Positions 46,359 to 54,803 of a stretch of 64,000 bases of DNA are shown here, one piece after another. The stretch comes from CAZDET01 sp964504335. GTDB taxonomy: Bacteria > Bacteroidota > Bacteroidia > Chitinophagales > Saprospiraceae. Position numbers and translations under genes: made by a program. The notes beneath the pieces were generated by a model. It was given only the letters and a program-made list of their open reading frames with translations. It ran no database searches and was not told where the DNA came from. Where the stretch lies: the NCBI GenBank assembly GCA_964504335.1, contig CAZDET010000012.1, forward strand, positions 32,994-96,993, written 5' to 3'. How positions within the stretch are numbered: position 1 is the stretch's first letter; every line of letters begins with the position of its first letter.

Positions 46359-47409
46359 TTTGACGAACCGCCCATCCGGCACTTTGCACCGCCCCGTCCA
46401 TGTAACCCGGAAAGTCTTCCGCCGTTTCCGCTCCCGCTATGAGCAGCCGCCCATTCTGATAGGGTGTCCGGAATACAAGGTCTCCGTTATGCTGATGGGG
46501 TAAAACGTATTCGTTGTAAGGAATAAACGTATAGGGTTCCTGGCTCCATACACATTCTTCGTAGGTCGAATAATCATCGGCGTTTTCGCCGTAAAATTTC
46601 CGTAGTTGCTGCACCACTAATTGGGATCGTTCAGCTTTACTCGCCCCATGCAAGCCCGGGTTTACAAATCCTTTCAGCGCAAAACCAGTTTGGTCGAAAG
46701 TGCTATGGTCGTACATCTCCGTCAGGGGACCAACGTTGCTAAAAAGGGAGCCGCTACTGCGTGGCATTCGCCAGAAAGGCTGCGAATAAATCAGGCCGGC
46801 TTTAATGGATGTTCCCATCCAGGTGTGTGTTTTCGCTGCAAGAGTTACCAGCGATTCCGGTAAAGCAGGCGTGAACCCAATGGTTCGCACCAGCAAGCTT
46901 GGCGGCAGTGTCGTAATGACGAGATCGGCCCTGAACTCCCGTTCGGAGGTTTCGATTTGGACGTATTCCTCTAAAAACCGGATAGCATGTACGGCCTGAT
47001 TCAACTGAATGTGAGAGGGTTCGAGGTGCGCGGCCAACTGGCGAATGAGTTGCGAACTCCCCCCTTTAATCCGGTAAGTAGGCTCCTGATTATCAGGCAA
47101 CTTAACCAACTGAGGGGGAGTCATACTATTGGGTTCAAAAAAGGCGTATTCTCCCACCCACTGTTCGAATATCCCCCATTGAAGCTCCTCTAAGAGCTTC
47201 CGCAGATGGATGTGCTTTTTCCCTAGCCAGGTGGCACCCATTTCGATGGCTCCGCCATCCAGGTATTTGGTATGAATACGCCCGCCGAGTCGGTCTCTGG
47301 CTTCGATAACTGTTGCGGAGATTCCTTGTTTTTTTAATAGGTAGGCGGCGGTTAATCCGGTTAATCCACCTCCAATAATGGCAATCTTCGGTCTTACTCT
47401 ACGATCCAT
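46303..47409 (-). CDS. Flavin-containing amine oxidoreductase
   Basis: About 368 residues. FAD-binding start KIAIIGGGLTGLTAAYLLKK, then VIEARDRLGGRIHTKYLDGG (GG doublet), and the C-terminal FAD signature LLIAGAETAEDFPGYMDGAVQSAGWAV. Related to monoamine oxidases and protoporphyrinogen-oxidase-like flavoproteins; substrate unknown. No signal peptide. ATG at 47409 (MDRRVRP) puts the FAD motif close to the N-terminus; ATGs at 47424 and 47475 are alternatives. Confidence 0.87.
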   Translation of the reverse strand: MDRRVRPKIAIIGGGLTGLTAAYLLKKQGISATVIEARDRLGGRIHTKYLDGGAIEMGATWLGKKHIHLRKLLEELQWGIFEQWVGEYAFFEPNSMTPPQLVKLPDNQEPTYRIKGGSSQLIRQLAAHLEPSHIQLNQAVHAIRFLEEYVQIETSEREFRADLVITTLPPSLLVRTIGFTPALPESLVTLAAKTHTWMGTSIKAGLIYSQPFWRMPRSSGSLFSNVGPLTEMYDHSTFDQTGFALKGFVNPGLHGASKAERSQLVVQQLRKFYGENADDYSTYEECVWSQEPYTFIPYNEYVLPHQHNGDLVFRTPYQNGRLLIAGAETAEDFPGYMDGAVQSAGWAVRQIIRQGVDTIPPSPEHSAS

Positions 47410-47513
47410 ACGATGGAAAGCCATCACGCAGCCCAAAAGTTGTACCTCCCTGATTTGCGGTACCCTTTCTGGCATAGCTCCTTGCTAAACAATTCCTCCG
47501 GTCAACCTATTAG

Positions 47514-47930
47514 ATGGAGAAACTCCACGTTATGTCAAGCGCGCGCAGAACGGACATTGCCCTACTACTCCTTCGGTTGGCCTTCGGTGGTACGATGGTC
47601 CTCTTTCACGGGTGGCCCAAGCTGGAACGGATTCTGGCGGGCGATCCGAAATTCGGGGACCCCATCGGGCTGGGCCCGGAGCTGTCGCTGTACCTCGTCA
47701 CCTTTGCGGAGTTCCTCTGTGCGATCCTGGTGACCCTCGGATTGTTTACGCGTCTGGCACTCCTGCCACTTATATTCGCCATGGGGGTAGCCTTTTTTGT
47801 GGCCCACTGGGGCGATCCGTTCAATAAGATGTACGGCTCCTTCTCGTACCTGATTTCCTTTATTGCGCTGCTGTTGACCGGCCCCGGCCGGTATTCGCTC
47901 GACGAGCAGTGGCGGATACGGGGTATCTGA
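47514..47930 (+). CDS. DoxX family membrane protein
   Basis: 138 residues with four membrane segments. DoxX pattern: LLLLRLAFGGTMVLFHGWPKLERIL, LYLVTFAEFLCAILVTLGLFTR, FAMGVAFFVAHWGDPFN, and SFSYLISFIALLLTGPGRYSLDE. The family is linked to redox or thiosulfate-related functions but the reaction is not settled. An alternative start is the ATG at 47532. Upstream of apbE by 50 bp, same strand. Confidence 0.85.
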   Translation: MEKLHVMSSARRTDIALLLLRLAFGGTMVLFHGWPKLERILAGDPKFGDPIGLGPELSLYLVTFAEFLCAILVTLGLFTRLALLPLIFAMGVAFFVAHWGDPFNKMYGSFSYLISFIALLLTGPGRYSLDEQWRIRGI

Positions 47931-47980
47931 AATACGGGAAAGCATTCTTTCCTTACCTTCGCAACAAATCGAATCGCTCT

Positions 47981-49018
47981 ATGAAGCAGTTCCTACTGCT
48001 CCTCTTCTGTGCTAGCCTCCTGATGGGCTGCCAAAATGAACCTGTCGCCTCCCTCCACGTCGTGGAAGGCGAAACGATGGGCACTTACTACCGCATATCG
48101 TACATCGGTGAAGAGCAAAGCAACCTTAAAGCGACCCTCGACAGTGCCCTGCTGGCTATCAATCTGCAGGTATCCACCTACATCGATTCATCGACGATTT
48201 CTCGCTTTAACCAAAGCGATTCGGGAATTGTACTGGCGGATTTCGAGACGCACTTTCTCAACAATTTCCAGATCGCCCGCGATATCTACACTGCTACCAA
48301 TGGTGCCTACGATCCTACGGTAATGCCGCTGGTCAATTACTGGGGCTTTGGCTACAAGGGCGAAGCTCCCATAACCGCCACCGATTCCTCCACCGTCGAT
48401 AGTATTTTACAATACATTGGCTTCGATGAACGGGTCGTACTTGAGGAAAGTGCTCCCCGTTTTCTCCGCAAGACAGCACCGGGAGTCCAACTCGACTTTT
48501 CGGCTACCGCCAAAGGATACGGAGTGGAATTACTGGGTTTAATGCTCCAAGATCGGGGCCTCGAGGCCTACTTTGTAGACATCGGAGGCGAGGTGCTGGC
48601 CCGGGGCCTGAAACCGGATGAACAGCCATGGACAGTGGGTATTAATACCCCCAGCGAAGATGCGGCCCTGAACGATATCGAGATCGCCTTTCCTCTGGCC
48701 GATCGGGCGATTGCCACCTCCGGAAATTACCGCAACTACGTCGATATTGAAGGAGAGAAGTACGGGCATACCATCAACCCGAGCACGGGATTCCCCGAGC
48801 GCAACCGCCTACTCAGTGCTTCGGTGTTTGCACCCGATTGCGCCACCGCCGACGGCTTTGCCACCGCCTGCATGGTGCTGGGAGATAGCGCCTGCTTCGA
48901 TTTGATCGGTCGGCAACCAACTATCGATTTATACCTCATTGTCGGCAGTTCCGACGGAAGCATGGAGGCCCGATTTACCGCTCCTCTTTCCTCGTTGGTC
49001 GAACAAGCCCAAAATTAG
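47981..49018 (+). CDS. apbE: FAD:protein FMN transferase (ApbE), lipoprotein
   Basis: 345 residues. Lipoprotein signal ending SLLMGC|QNEP. ApbE motifs: GETMGTYYRISY, ATNGAYDPTVMPLVNYWGFG, LDFSATAKGYGVELLGLML, YFVDIGGEVLARG, and GHTINPSTGFPERN with the Mg-binding region near DCATADGFATACMVLG. It covalently attaches FMN to Thr in flavoproteins such as Na+-NQR or RNF subunits, on the periplasmic face. Start at 47981 gives the lipoprotein signal; the frame is open from 47909. Confidence 0.93.
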   Translation: MKQFLLLLFCASLLMGCQNEPVASLHVVEGETMGTYYRISYIGEEQSNLKATLDSALLAINLQVSTYIDSSTISRFNQSDSGIVLADFETHFLNNFQIARDIYTATNGAYDPTVMPLVNYWGFGYKGEAPITATDSSTVDSILQYIGFDERVVLEESAPRFLRKTAPGVQLDFSATAKGYGVELLGLMLQDRGLEAYFVDIGGEVLARGLKPDEQPWTVGINTPSEDAALNDIEIAFPLADRAIATSGNYRNYVDIEGEKYGHTINPSTGFPERNRLLSASVFAPDCATADGFATACMVLGDSACFDLIGRQPTIDLYLIVGSSDGSMEARFTAPLSSLVEQAQN

Positions 49019-49021
49019 CCT

Positions 49022-49843
49022 ATGGACTTGAACCTGGACCGCGATCTCGTATTCTTCGACATCGAAGCCACCGGCCTGAACGTCGTACGGGATCGCATCA
49101 TTCAAATCGCATTAATCAAATACTCCAAAAAGGGCGGCGATCCGAAAGAGCTCACCCTGCTGATCAACCCCGGCATACCCATTTCTGAGGAAGCCATGAG
49201 TGTGCACGGTATTCTACCGAAAGATGTGGCCCGCAAACCCACCTTTGCACAGGTGGCGGATCAATTGTTCGAATTCATCGGAAATGCCGACCTGGCCGGC
49301 TACAACTCCAACCGCTTCGACATTCCCATTTTGATGGAAGAATTCGCCCGCGTCGGCATCGAATTCAACGTGTCCAAACGCCGGCTAATCGACGTGCAGC
49401 GCATCTTCTACAAAATGGAGCCGCGCACCCTCAAGGCGGCCCTGCGCTACTACCGAGGGCAGGAAATGGAGAATGCCCACGATGCTATGGCCGACGTCCG
49501 GGCGACCATCGCCGTATTTGAAGGCCAACTGGAGCGCTACAAGGATGCCGACTACGAAGATGGCGATGGCCATATCACTCCCCGGCCGCTGGAAGGGGGC
49601 GTCAAAGCCATCCACGAATTCTGCAACGACCAACGCTTTCTCGATGCAACCCAGAAACTAAGGGTCGATCACGAGGGCAAAACCGTCTTCAACTTCGGCA
49701 AATACAACGGCCAGCCCGTAGAGGAGGTTTTCGCCCGCGACAAAAACTACTACAACTGGATCCTGAATAAGGAATTCAGCTCGCAGGTCAAGCAAATTGT
49801 CAAACACATCTATCAGGAGATGAACCGCAATGAAGGCGATTAA
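49022..49843 (+). CDS. DEDDh 3'-5' exonuclease with C-terminal DUF3820-like domain
   Basis: 273 residues. N-terminal DnaQ-like domain: LVFFDIEATGLNVVRDRIIQIA (D, E), YNSNRFDIPILMEEFARVG, and ENAHDAMADVRATIAVFEGQ (H, D). The C-terminal ~70 residues include FNFGKYNGQPVEEVFARDKNYYNWILN, a small domain often fused to such exonucleases. Proofreading-like or RNA-processing 3'-5' exonuclease; substrate not readable. Starts 3 bp after apbE. Confidence 0.88.
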   Translation: MDLNLDRDLVFFDIEATGLNVVRDRIIQIALIKYSKKGGDPKELTLLINPGIPISEEAMSVHGILPKDVARKPTFAQVADQLFEFIGNADLAGYNSNRFDIPILMEEFARVGIEFNVSKRRLIDVQRIFYKMEPRTLKAALRYYRGQEMENAHDAMADVRATIAVFEGQLERYKDADYEDGDGHITPRPLEGGVKAIHEFCNDQRFLDATQKLRVDHEGKTVFNFGKYNGQPVEEVFARDKNYYNWILNKEFSSQVKQIVKHIYQEMNRNEGD

Positions 49844-50705
49844 GCGAGTTTGGCCAGGGTCCCTGTTGGTGTTGCTCCTGGTGAGCGGAAGTGGTTGTTA
49901 TGAGCCGACAGAGGGTTGCCTCGACGTGCGCGCTGCCAATTTCGCCTTCGATGCCGACGATGCCTGTTCGGATTGCTGTGAATTCCCCGATTTGCGCATC
50001 GAGTTGCTCAATCGGTGGTCGGGTCCGGATACCACCGTCGAGTTTCAATCCGACTCGGTCTACATCGACGGGCAAGGAAACGCCTTCCAGATTGATCGCA
50101 TCCGGTTCTTCTGGTCGGATATAGCGCTGCTACTTTCCAACGGCTCATCGCTCCAGCCACAGGAAACTATCTCCTTCGATTACCTCCTGGAATCCGACAC
50201 CCTCTCGACGACCATCACCGATGATTTTGCCCTCTTTCGGATAGAATCCGCCACCTCTACCGACCAGTTGGGTACAGTTCAGACCAGCGGAACCGTCAGC
50301 GGGCTACAGTTTCGATTTGGCCTGGACGAACCCGCCAACTCCGCCCTCATTGAAACTGTTCCGAACTCCGTCCCCTTTAGCTCCGACAATGCCACCCTTT
50401 ACTTCAGCCCCGAACAAGGCTATGCAGCTATTCGCGTCGAGCTATTTCGAGACACCTCCGCAGCAGATTTATCCCCACTGAGCCTCACCATTTTCCCGGA
50501 TGAGCTGCCGGATCAGCCCCTTATTTTACCTCTGTCTTCGGTGGTTACCCTGTCTGAAGGGCAGGACGTGCGCGCCGAAGTGACCATCGATTACGCAGCC
50601 TGGTTTGGCCAGGCGGACGTGCGCGGGGATACGACCTTGTTAAAACAACAAATTGTCGATCGGCTTGCACAGTCAGTGTCCCTATCCGGCGTTTTCAGTG
50701 ATTGA
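49830..50705 (+). CDS. MbnP-like lipoprotein (first copy, diverged)
   Basis: 291 residues. N-terminal lipoprotein-type signal (VSGSGC), then a Cys-rich stretch (CLDVRAANF...ADDACSDCCEFPDL) typical of Bacteroidota surface proteins. The main domain (IQDRI-like FQIDRIRFFWSDIALLLSNG, then LDEPANSALI) matches the MbnP-like fold. MbnP proteins bind copper via a kynurenine made from Trp by the di-heme partner MbnH. In this copy the region equivalent to YWSWATGY of the next gene reads LYFSPEQGY, so the Trp residues are absent. Start overlaps the exonuclease stop by 14 bp. Confidence 0.7.
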   Translation: MKAIKRVWPGSLLVLLLVSGSGCYEPTEGCLDVRAANFAFDADDACSDCCEFPDLRIELLNRWSGPDTTVEFQSDSVYIDGQGNAFQIDRIRFFWSDIALLLSNGSSLQPQETISFDYLLESDTLSTTITDDFALFRIESATSTDQLGTVQTSGTVSGLQFRFGLDEPANSALIETVPNSVPFSSDNATLYFSPEQGYAAIRVELFRDTSAADLSPLSLTIFPDELPDQPLILPLSSVVTLSEGQDVRAEVTIDYAAWFGQADVRGDTTLLKQQIVDRLAQSVSLSGVFSD

Positions 50706-50763
50706 TATCACTAACTTTCTTTATTGGCCCTTGTTATTTTTAGAGGAACTAAATGCCGAACCT

Positions 50764-51537
50764 ATGTATTCCTTTTCGCTCCGGACACTACTCCTGGTAT
50801 GTGTCAGTATCTTGTTTTTTGCCGCCTGTGAAAACGACAACACGTCGTCATCCGGAGATGTAGAATTGAATTTTCGAGCCGAGTTCGACTCGCAACCGCT
50901 CCAAATTTTCGACGTAGCCTACCCCTACCCGGAAGGAATGTCGATGAAGTTCCAATTGTTCCAATTCTACCTTTCAGATATTGAATTAGTACGGGCGGAT
51001 GCTACTACAGTACCGCTCTCAGAAGTCGAATTGGTGCGTTTCCAGGATTTCACCACCCTGGCGGAAGCTGAGCAGGGAGTCACCTTGCAGTTTACCGATG
51101 TGCCGGACGGTGAATACACCGCCATCCGCTTCGGCCTGGGTGTAAACCCGACCATGAACGCACTCGATCCAACCAATTTCCAACAGCCTCATCCGCTCGA
51201 CGATACCAACTACTGGTCGTGGGCCACTGGTTATGTATTTTCGAAAATTGAGGCGAGTGTCGATACCCTTGGCAACGGTGCATTCGACACCGGCGTTAGC
51301 TACCACGTGGGTAATGATTCGCTCTACACCATCATGACTTATCAGCGTCCACTCAACGTGCGCGCCGATCAGTCAAACCGAATGTCCTTTTCCGTCGATG
51401 TTCAGGACGTGCTGATTGACAATGGCAACTACCTCGATTTCCGCAAGCGCGAGGAGCAGTTGGTTCATGCCAACAAACCGCACATTCACTCCTTCCTCTG
51501 GCGGAACCTGGAATCGGCCTTACAAATGGAGCAGTAG
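50764..51537 (+). CDS. MbnP-like copper-binding lipoprotein (second copy)
   Basis: 257 residues. Signal with lipobox-like FAAC|ENDN (Cys22). MbnP family features: MSMKFQLFQFYLSDIELVRAD, FTDVPDGEYTAIRFGLGVNP, HPLDDTNYWSWATGYVFSKIEA, and a His-rich C-terminus (HANKPHIHSFLW). Characterized MbnP binds Cu(I) using a kynurenine generated by MbnH. Two MbnH/MauG-type di-heme peroxidase genes follow directly, 6 bp downstream, supporting the assignment. Frame is open from 50653; the ATG at 50764 starts the signal peptide. Confidence 0.83.
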   Translation: MYSFSLRTLLLVCVSILFFAACENDNTSSSGDVELNFRAEFDSQPLQIFDVAYPYPEGMSMKFQLFQFYLSDIELVRADATTVPLSEVELVRFQDFTTLAEAEQGVTLQFTDVPDGEYTAIRFGLGVNPTMNALDPTNFQQPHPLDDTNYWSWATGYVFSKIEASVDTLGNGAFDTGVSYHVGNDSLYTIMTYQRPLNVRADQSNRMSFSVDVQDVLIDNGNYLDFRKREEQLVHANKPHIHSFLWRNLESALQMEQ

Positions 51538-51543
51538 GTAACC

Positions 51544-52614
51544 ATGCGGTGGGGCATTTGGATCGGAGGCATCGCGCTTTGCATAGCTGCGGCAGGTTTA
51601 GTGATCAACTCCAAACCGGGCCCCACTCCCTATTCATTTGAGGAACCGTTAGCGCCCTTGCCCCAATTGGTGCAGCCCGAAGGGAATGCGCTAACGCTAG
51701 AAGGGGTCCGCCTGGGGCGTGCGCTCTTTTACGACCCCATTCTCAGCCGGGATAGTGCTATCAGCTGTGCAAGTTGCCACCATCCGGAACGCGCTTTTAC
51801 GGACGGACGTGCGCTTCCCATCGGTACCGACGGCCGGATAGGCCGCCGATCGGCTATGAGTTTGGTGAATGTCGGATTTTACTACAAAGGACTCTTCTGG
51901 GACGGGCGTGTCGCTACACTGGAAGAGCAGGCCTTGCATCCCATCACGGACCCCAATGAAATGGCTGCCGATTGGCCGTTAGTGTTAAAGCGTCTGGAAC
52001 AGCACCCTTCCTACCGATCCTGGTTTGAGGAGGCCTTCCAGCTATCCGCTCGTCAACCGATTGCACCCGAGCAGGTCGCCAAGGCGCTGGCGCAGTTTCA
52101 GCGCACGCTCATTAGTCGAGACAGTAAATTCGATCGCGTTAAGCGCGGAGAAGACACGTTTACGGAGTCCGAAGCCCGCGGGTGGGCCATTTTTTTTGAT
52201 GCCGACCCGCTCTTATCCGACGCAGAATGCAATCACTGCCACAACGAACCCCTGTTCACCGACCAGACATTCAGTAACAACGGGCTGGACCACGCGCCCA
52301 ACCTCACCGAATTCAACGACCCGGGAAGAGCGGCCATTAGCGGCAAACCAACCGACGCCGGGCGCTTTCGCGTTCCGACATTGCGCAACATCGCCCTTAC
52401 GGCCCCCTACATGCACGATGGACGCTTCGAGACGCTCGAACAAGTGTTGCAGCATTACAACCAGGGCGGTCATTACGCCGTTAACGTCAGTCCGAACGTG
52501 CGCCCGTTACACCTCAGCAACCAGGATCAGGCCGATTTATTGGCCTTTTTGTACACCCTGACCGATACGACCAGCCTCCGGCAAGAGGCTTGGCAAAATC
52601 CATTTGACGAATGA
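51544..52614 (+). CDS. Di-heme cytochrome c peroxidase, MbnH/MauG family (first copy)
   Basis: 356 residues. N-terminal membrane anchor or uncleaved signal (WIGGIALCIAAAGLVI), then two c-type heme motifs: CASCH at residues 75-79 and CNHCH at 229-233. Further family features are LGRALFYDPILSRD, GRRSAMSLVNVGFYYKGLFWDGR, and RVPTLRNIALTAPYMHDGRF with the distal Met/His region. Periplasmic. Homologues either reduce peroxide or, like MauG and MbnH, oxidize Trp residues of a partner protein. The adjacent MbnP genes favour the latter. Its stop overlaps the next start (ATGA). Confidence 0.88.
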   Translation: MRWGIWIGGIALCIAAAGLVINSKPGPTPYSFEEPLAPLPQLVQPEGNALTLEGVRLGRALFYDPILSRDSAISCASCHHPERAFTDGRALPIGTDGRIGRRSAMSLVNVGFYYKGLFWDGRVATLEEQALHPITDPNEMAADWPLVLKRLEQHPSYRSWFEEAFQLSARQPIAPEQVAKALAQFQRTLISRDSKFDRVKRGEDTFTESEARGWAIFFDADPLLSDAECNHCHNEPLFTDQTFSNNGLDHAPNLTEFNDPGRAAISGKPTDAGRFRVPTLRNIALTAPYMHDGRFETLEQVLQHYNQGGHYAVNVSPNVRPLHLSNQDQADLLAFLYTLTDTTSLRQEAWQNPFDE

Positions 52615-53717
52615 AATACCTGTTTTACACAAGCCTGTTGAGTATCCTGCTCGCCCTGGGATGCCGGGAAGACCCCACATTGAGTTGCACGGACTGCACG
52701 GATCGACAGCCCATCAATACCCGCTTCGATGCCACCCCCTACGAGTTGCCGATACCCGATTATTTCCCTCCCTTTCCCACAGAGACCGCGCTCACCAAAT
52801 CGGGCGTTGCACTGGGCCGACGCCTCTTCTACGACCCCATCCTTAGTCGGGATAGCAGCCAGTCTTGCGCCAGCTGCCACCGGCAGGAAATTGCCTTCAC
52901 CGACGGCCTGCCCAAAAGCATCGGCATCAGAGGATTGGAGGTATCTAGGAATTCCATGTCTCTCACCAATCTGGGATACGTCATCAAAGGGTTCTTCTGG
53001 GATGGGAGCTCGCCCACGCTGGAGGCACAGGCGTTACTTCCGATAGAAGACCATCGCGAATTCGACAATAGCTGGGAAGTCGTGGAGGAGCGGCTGCGCA
53101 ACCATCCCACCTATCCCGTCTACTTCCGACAGGCATACGACATCGAGTTTGCTGACGAAATTACCCGAGATCACGTCGTTCGGGCGCTGGCACAGTTTGA
53201 GCTGACTCTTCTCAGCTATCGCAGCCGATTCGACAGCGTAGTGTACTTAAACGAAGGCTTCTTTACGGAGGAAGAGGCTCGCGGAGAAGAACTGTTTTTC
53301 ATCGAATTTGCCGGAAACACCATCGATCACCCCGGCTGTTCACACTGCCATCAGGCACCGCTCTTCGGCAACACCCTTTTTGCCAACAACGGAATCGAAG
53401 ACGTAGACGACTTAAACGACTTTCCGGATAAAGGCCTCGGAACCGTCACCGGCCGCCTGAGCGACAATGGTAAATTTCGGTCTCCCAGCTTGCGCAATAT
53501 CGCCCTGACGGGCCCCTACATGCACGACGGCCGCTTTGCTACACTCTCCGAAGTGCTGGATCACTACCAATCCGGAGGACACGGTGCCCCAAATGAAGAT
53601 GCCAACATCCAGCCCTTTGTGCTTTCCGAAGCCGATAAGGCCGCCATGATCGCCTTTCTGGAAACCCTGACGGACTACGCGTTTATTCAGGATACAACCT
53701 TTAGTAACCCATTCTAG
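52611..53717 (+). CDS. Di-heme cytochrome c peroxidase, MbnH/MauG family (second copy, lipoprotein)
   Basis: 368 residues. Lipoprotein signal ending LLALGC|REDP, then a short Cys pair (CTDCTD). Heme motifs CASCH (residue 86) and CSHCH (residue 243). LGRRLFYDPILSRDSSQ and RSPSLRNIALTGPYMHDGRF are shared with the preceding gene, so the two are tandem paralogues. Periplasmic, membrane-tethered. May act on the MbnP-like proteins encoded upstream or serve as a peroxidase; which copy does which is unknown. Confidence 0.88.
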   Translation: MKYLFYTSLLSILLALGCREDPTLSCTDCTDRQPINTRFDATPYELPIPDYFPPFPTETALTKSGVALGRRLFYDPILSRDSSQSCASCHRQEIAFTDGLPKSIGIRGLEVSRNSMSLTNLGYVIKGFFWDGSSPTLEAQALLPIEDHREFDNSWEVVEERLRNHPTYPVYFRQAYDIEFADEITRDHVVRALAQFELTLLSYRSRFDSVVYLNEGFFTEEEARGEELFFIEFAGNTIDHPGCSHCHQAPLFGNTLFANNGIEDVDDLNDFPDKGLGTVTGRLSDNGKFRSPSLRNIALTGPYMHDGRFATLSEVLDHYQSGGHGAPNEDANIQPFVLSEADKAAMIAFLETLTDYAFIQDTTFSNPF

Positions 53718-53968
53718 GTAAAAATGGGGAATGAACGGACGTTTTTCTTTGGAGATTAGAACAAGAATCGGTTTAAAAAATTCACCTACAAAAGTTACAA
53801 GCATTTGATTAACAATTAATTAATCCTATTTAAAACAATAAAAATCATTCACAATACTGCAATTTTGTCTTTGATCTTCCTGGATAATCTTAAGATACTT
53901 GTAATGTCAAACGAAAGCATGGTCGGTAGATGATCGACCAAAATCTTGAAAAGTACATGGGATATGTC

Positions 53969-54023
53969 AAGTTGAGTAGTAAGTCAGGTAAGGGATAAGC
54001 CTGACTTACTATTTCCAACTTTT
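53969..54023 (+). other. Long inverted-repeat hairpin
   Basis: Outer stem AAGTTG (53969-53974) with CAACTT (54016-54021) and inner 12-bp stem TAGTAAGTCAGG (53977-53988) with CCTGACTTACTA (54000-54011), 11-nt loop, followed by a short T run. Could terminate the peroxidase operon about 250 bp upstream, or be part of a small RNA. Confidence 0.5.
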
Positions 54024-54072
54024 CGAGCACGTTTGGACTCAATGAGAACACGACACACATTGTTGTAATAAA

Positions 54073-54161
54073 GAAAACTGTTTGTTTTCAGTTTCGCAAA
54101 TGTTCATGGGATTTAACTAAACGGCCGTATCTTCTGGGGAGAATGATACGGCCTCTTTTTT
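54073..54161 (+). ncRNA. Candidate small RNA A (hairpin, TTCATGGGATT, terminator)
   Basis: GAAAAC-TGTTT-GTTTTC hairpin (54073-54089), then TTCATGGGATT (54103-54113), then the terminator stem GGCCGTATC/GATACGGCC and T run. The same order recurs 300 bp downstream. The 5' end is not defined. No protein gene ends here, so the terminator implies an RNA transcript. Confidence 0.4.
54123..54161 (+). terminator. Strong Rho-independent terminator
   Basis: Perfect 9-bp stem GGCCGTATC (54123-54131) with GATACGGCC (54145-54153), followed by TCTTTTTT. Confidence 0.85.
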
Positions 54162-54383
54162 GCCCGCCAGCCACCGGGCTCCTCGCCAAGAAGGTTCTCT
54201 ACCAAGAATTGATTCCCCAGGCAACTATTTCATCCAACTAAACGTTTCCATTAGAACAGTTTACCAACGGTTAAGAAGTTTTTTCCGCACTCAAATACTA
54301 TACCACTTTCTAAACCGTTTTGGGTATATCTGTAGAAAAGAAACGCTTACAATCAGATCGTCTCGATCCGATCGACCTTATAA

Positions 54384-54468
54384 GATGAGGTTTCTCATCA
54401 TACGATTCATGGGATTATAATTTGTTAGTAGTAGGTCGTGCTGCCCTTCGGCAGCGCGACTTTTTTTT
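54384..54468 (+). ncRNA. Candidate small RNA B (hairpin, TTCATGGGATT, terminator)
   Basis: GATGAG-GTTT-CTCATC hairpin (54384-54399), TTCATGGGATT (54406-54416), then a GC-rich terminator with eight T. The layout parallels unit A. A micro-ORF (ATG at 54385, 11 codons) overlaps it, so a leader peptide is an alternative reading. 5' end not defined. Confidence 0.4.
54435..54468 (+). terminator. Strong Rho-independent terminator
   Basis: GTCGTGCTGCC (54435-54445) pairs with GGCAGCGCGAC (54450-54460), one G-U pair, CTTC loop, followed by TTTTTTTT (54461-54468). Confidence 0.88.
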
Positions 54469-54668
54469 GCCCCTACCCTACCGCCCCGCAAACGCACACG
54501 GGTATTTCTTGTGAAATCATTTTTATTCAATAAATATTTTCGTATACAAATATTAACATCTACTCAAAAATCTTGTAATCAATTAATTAAACAACAACAC
54601 CCGACAAACAAAAATCTGAACGTATGAATTAACTTTCATTTGTTCCTGTAAAAATTCACATTTCAAGC

Positions 54669-54699
54669 TTGACAAAAATTAAAATTACGCCTACTATTG
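54669..54699 (+). promoter_or_regulatory. Promoter of the cys leader and cysH
   Basis: TTG (54669-54671), a 20-bp spacer, and TACTATTG (54692-54699), one mismatch from TAnnTTTG. The predicted start is about 54706, leaving a ~17-nt leader before the ATG of the polycysteine peptide. Confidence 0.6.
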
Positions 54700-54722
54700 C
54701 AGTGCATTTAAACTAACAGTCA

Positions 54723-54803
54723 ATGTTATTCAAACCCTTCCGTATGAGCTGTTGCTGCTGTTGCTGTGGTTGTTTCGAGCAATCAAAAGGGTTTTGCTAT
54801 TGA
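54723..54803 (+). CDS. Polycysteine leader peptide (26 residues) of the cysH attenuator
   Basis: A small ORF: ATG at 54723, TGA at 54801-54803. The peptide has MSCCCCCCGC in the middle; codons 10-15 are six consecutive Cys codons (54750-54767), with further Cys at codons 17 and 25, so 8 of 26 residues are Cys. It lies between a good promoter and an intrinsic terminator, directly upstream of the APS reductase gene. This is the layout of ribosome-mediated attenuation leaders, in which scarcity of charged tRNA-Cys stalls the ribosome and prevents termination. Polycysteine leader ORFs upstream of cysteine genes are known in mycobacteria; I know of none described in Bacteroidota. Confidence 0.8.
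   Translation: MLFKPFRMSCCCCCCGCFEQSKGFCY

Larger units (their letters stand above)
53718..54668. other. Long non-coding region with several hairpins
   Basis: About 950 bp, AT-rich, with no convincing protein gene. It contains a long hairpin (53969-54023) and two strong intrinsic terminators (54123-54161 and 54435-54468), each preceded by a small hairpin and the shared 11-mer TTCATGGGATT. I read it as one or more small RNA genes rather than empty spacer. No tRNA or rRNA features are visible. Confidence 0.6.

Noticed and set aside
54160..54420. Open frame of 86 codons in the long non-coding region
   Set aside because: It starts inside the T tract of a terminator and runs through a repeated hairpin unit. 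The composition is unlike neighbouring proteins and it has no recognisable motif.
54385..54420. Micro-ORF of 11 codons as a leader peptide like the cys one
   Set aside because: No codon bias towards one amino acid, and a strong terminator with no alternative pairing follows; the nearest gene has its own promoter and leader.
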